A stretch of DNA of 6,462 nt from Pontiellaceae bacterium (lineage in GTDB: Bacteria; Verrucomicrobiota; Kiritimatiellia; Kiritimatiellales; Tichowtungiaceae), in NCBI GenBank assembly GCA_025457785.1, contig JALOTS010000128.1, forward strand, positions 1 to 6,462, read 5' to 3'. The position numbers were made by a program, and so were the translations under genes. This document shows, in pieces, positions 5,654-6,462 of the stretch. Under the pieces are notes generated by a model. It ran no database searches. It had not been told where the DNA came from and worked only from the letters and a program-made list of their open reading frames with translations. The first letter of the stretch is position 1. Every line of letters begins with the position of its first letter.

Positions 5654-5991
5654 AAAGAAGACAAAGCTGTAAATCAAGAGTACAAATTCCTTTTCCTGTG
5701 ATGCTGGCCAATTTTCTGGTGTCTGTGGCTGTTTTCGGCCTCAGTTATGTCTGGCTGTGCGCCCGCTGCGACCTGCTCGGAAATGAAATAAAACGGCTGG
5801 AAGCCGTGCAGCGTGAAACCGGACGGCTGCTGGATAATGAGCAGGACCGCTGGTCGAGCCAGTTGGCGCCGGCCAGTCTGGAACGTGCGCTCAAGCGGCA
5901 TCATCTGGCGATGCGTCTGCCGGATAAAAAGCAGATTGTCCGTGTCCACAGCGGAGTCCTCGGTTCCGTTTCGGCTCTGGCTTACAAATAG
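5650..5991 (+). CDS. ftsL: FtsL-like cell division protein, single-pass membrane
   Basis: The 113-residue protein has the FtsL plan: a short basic cytoplasmic N-terminus (MKRRQSCKSR), one membrane segment (about 15-38) and a periplasmic region. The latter starts with heptad-like sequence (NEIKRLEAVQRETGRLLDNEQ, 45-65) suited to a coiled coil. A short tail follows, with the ASLERALKRHHLAMRLPDKKQIVRV pattern common in FtsL and related proteins. FtsL pairs with FtsB and FtsQ to activate septal synthesis by FtsW and FtsI. FtsL sequences diverge greatly, so the call rests on topology, size and position between rsmH and ftsI. The start overlaps the rsmH stop as ATGA, which implies translational coupling; AAGGAAAAGG lies just upstream. 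Confidence 0.8.
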   Translation: MKRRQSCKSRVQIPFPVMLANFLVSVAVFGLSYVWLCARCDLLGNEIKRLEAVQRETGRLLDNEQDRWSSQLAPASLERALKRHHLAMRLPDKKQIVRVHSGVLGSVSALAYK

Positions 5992-6002
5992 GGAGCTGAA
6001 TC

Positions 6003-6080
6003 ATGAACTGTTCGAACGGCGGCGGCGGATTTTACCGGGATGATTGTTCGTTGGTTTTTACGTCTCCGGGGAGTTCATGA
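6003..6080 (+). CDS. Candidate 25-codon ORF coupled to ftsI
   Basis: An ATG 12 bases after the ftsL stop, with GGGAG seven bases upstream, opens a 25-codon frame (MNCSNGGGGFYRDDCSLVF, then TSPGSS). Its TGA overlaps the ftsI ATG as ATGA (6077-6080), the same arrangement as rsmH-ftsL. The product has a Gly4 run and two Cys and resembles nothing I know. The ribosome site and overlap suggest that it is translated and hands ribosomes to ftsI. At this length a chance frame is quite possible, and ftsI also has GGGGAG just before its start. Confidence 0.4.
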   Translation: MNCSNGGGGFYRDDCSLVFTSPGSS

Positions 6081-6462
6081 ATTACAAAGGGAGAATGATA
6101 TTTATTTCCGTTGTTATTGCGGCGGCTTTTGCCGGGCTGGGTGTACGCCTGGCCTTTTTGCATTTACGGCCTTCCCCGGGAACAATGGCGCGGATTGAAC
6201 GCGGGCGTTATCTCGAACAGGAAACCCGCGGACGGCGCGGGCGGATTATGGATCGCAACGGCAACCTGCTGGCCACGGATATTCAGGCCAAGCATGTCTG
6301 TGCCGATCCGAAATTTATTCTGGAAAACGGAGATATTCAGGCCGTTTGCAACGCGCTGTGCAGTAAGTTTTCGATGAATCGCACGGAGGTTTGGAATTTG
6401 CTCAATCAGCCGGAGCGGCGGTATGTGCGGATTCAGAAGTTTATGCGTGAAGAAGCGATTGA
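6077..6462 (+). CDS. ftsI: Septal peptidoglycan transpeptidase FtsI (penicillin-binding protein), N-terminal part
   Basis: 128 residues are visible before the window ends. They comprise a short cytoplasmic N-terminus, a membrane anchor (about 8-30, MIFISVVIAAAFAGLGVRLAFLHL) and the start of the class B PBP pedestal domain. The pedestal has the diagnostic RGRRGRIMDRNGNLLA (51-66), matching the RGxIxDRxGxxLA signature. The transpeptidase domain with its SxxK serine lies beyond the edge. FtsI cross-links septal peptidoglycan with FtsW and is activated through FtsQLB. The ATG at 6077 has GGGGAG three bases upstream; an ATG at 6095 after AAAGGGAG is an alternative that trims six residues. The position after rsmH and ftsL supports FtsI over other class B PBPs. 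Confidence 0.9.
   Translation, partial: MNYKGRMIFISVVIAAAFAGLGVRLAFLHLRPSPGTMARIERGRYLEQETRGRRGRIMDRNGNLLATDIQAKHVCADPKFILENGDIQAVCNALCSKFSMNRTEVWNLLNQPERRYVRIQKFMREEAI

Noticed and set aside
1..6462. CRISPR array, tRNA, rRNA, riboswitch or defence island
   Set aside because: I found no spaced identical repeats, cloverleaf or rRNA-like sequence, and no gene resembling a defence component.

Overview
The window joins a chromosomal cell-division locus to a carbohydrate-degradation locus. The right half (about 3998-6462, + strand) is the start of a dcw (division and cell wall) cluster in the usual order mraZ, rsmH, an ftsL-like gene and ftsI. The left half has the end of a PA14-domain protein, a decayed transposase tail and a secreted glycoside hydrolase family 3 enzyme. 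This mix, with moderately GC-rich DNA and divergent RsmH/MraZ sequences, suggests a Gram-negative polysaccharide degrader, possibly of the PVC group (Verrucomicrobiota or Kiritimatiellota). That placement is inference: nothing here fixes the taxon.

Layout. 1-417 (+) is the C-terminus of a PA14 protein, followed by a strong inverted repeat (462-490). 553-762 (-) is the C-terminal remnant of an IS4-superfamily (IS1634-like) transposase. 851-3244 (-) is a 797-residue GH3 enzyme with a plausible promoter just upstream. 3301-3549 holds no convincing gene, only a possible dispersed repeat and a palindrome. 3598-3891 (-) encodes a small exported Cys/Lys/Ala-rich protein, framed by a clear sigma70-type promoter (3920-3948) and a textbook intrinsic terminator (3544-3569). 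From about 3998 the dcw operon runs rightward to the window edge, which cuts ftsI.

How the genes work together. MraZ is the dcw transcriptional regulator, and its promoter carries a 10-bp-periodic TGG array that looks like a MraZ operator. RsmH methylates 16S rRNA. The FtsL-like protein and FtsI belong to the septal peptidoglycan synthesis complex. Two gaps in the operon each hold a small ORF with a good ribosome binding site: 62 codons between mraZ and rsmH, and 25 codons between ftsL and ftsI. The second overlaps the ftsI start as ATGA. These ORFs and the operator array are the most interesting things in the window. I see no defence system, CRISPR array, tRNA or rRNA gene.
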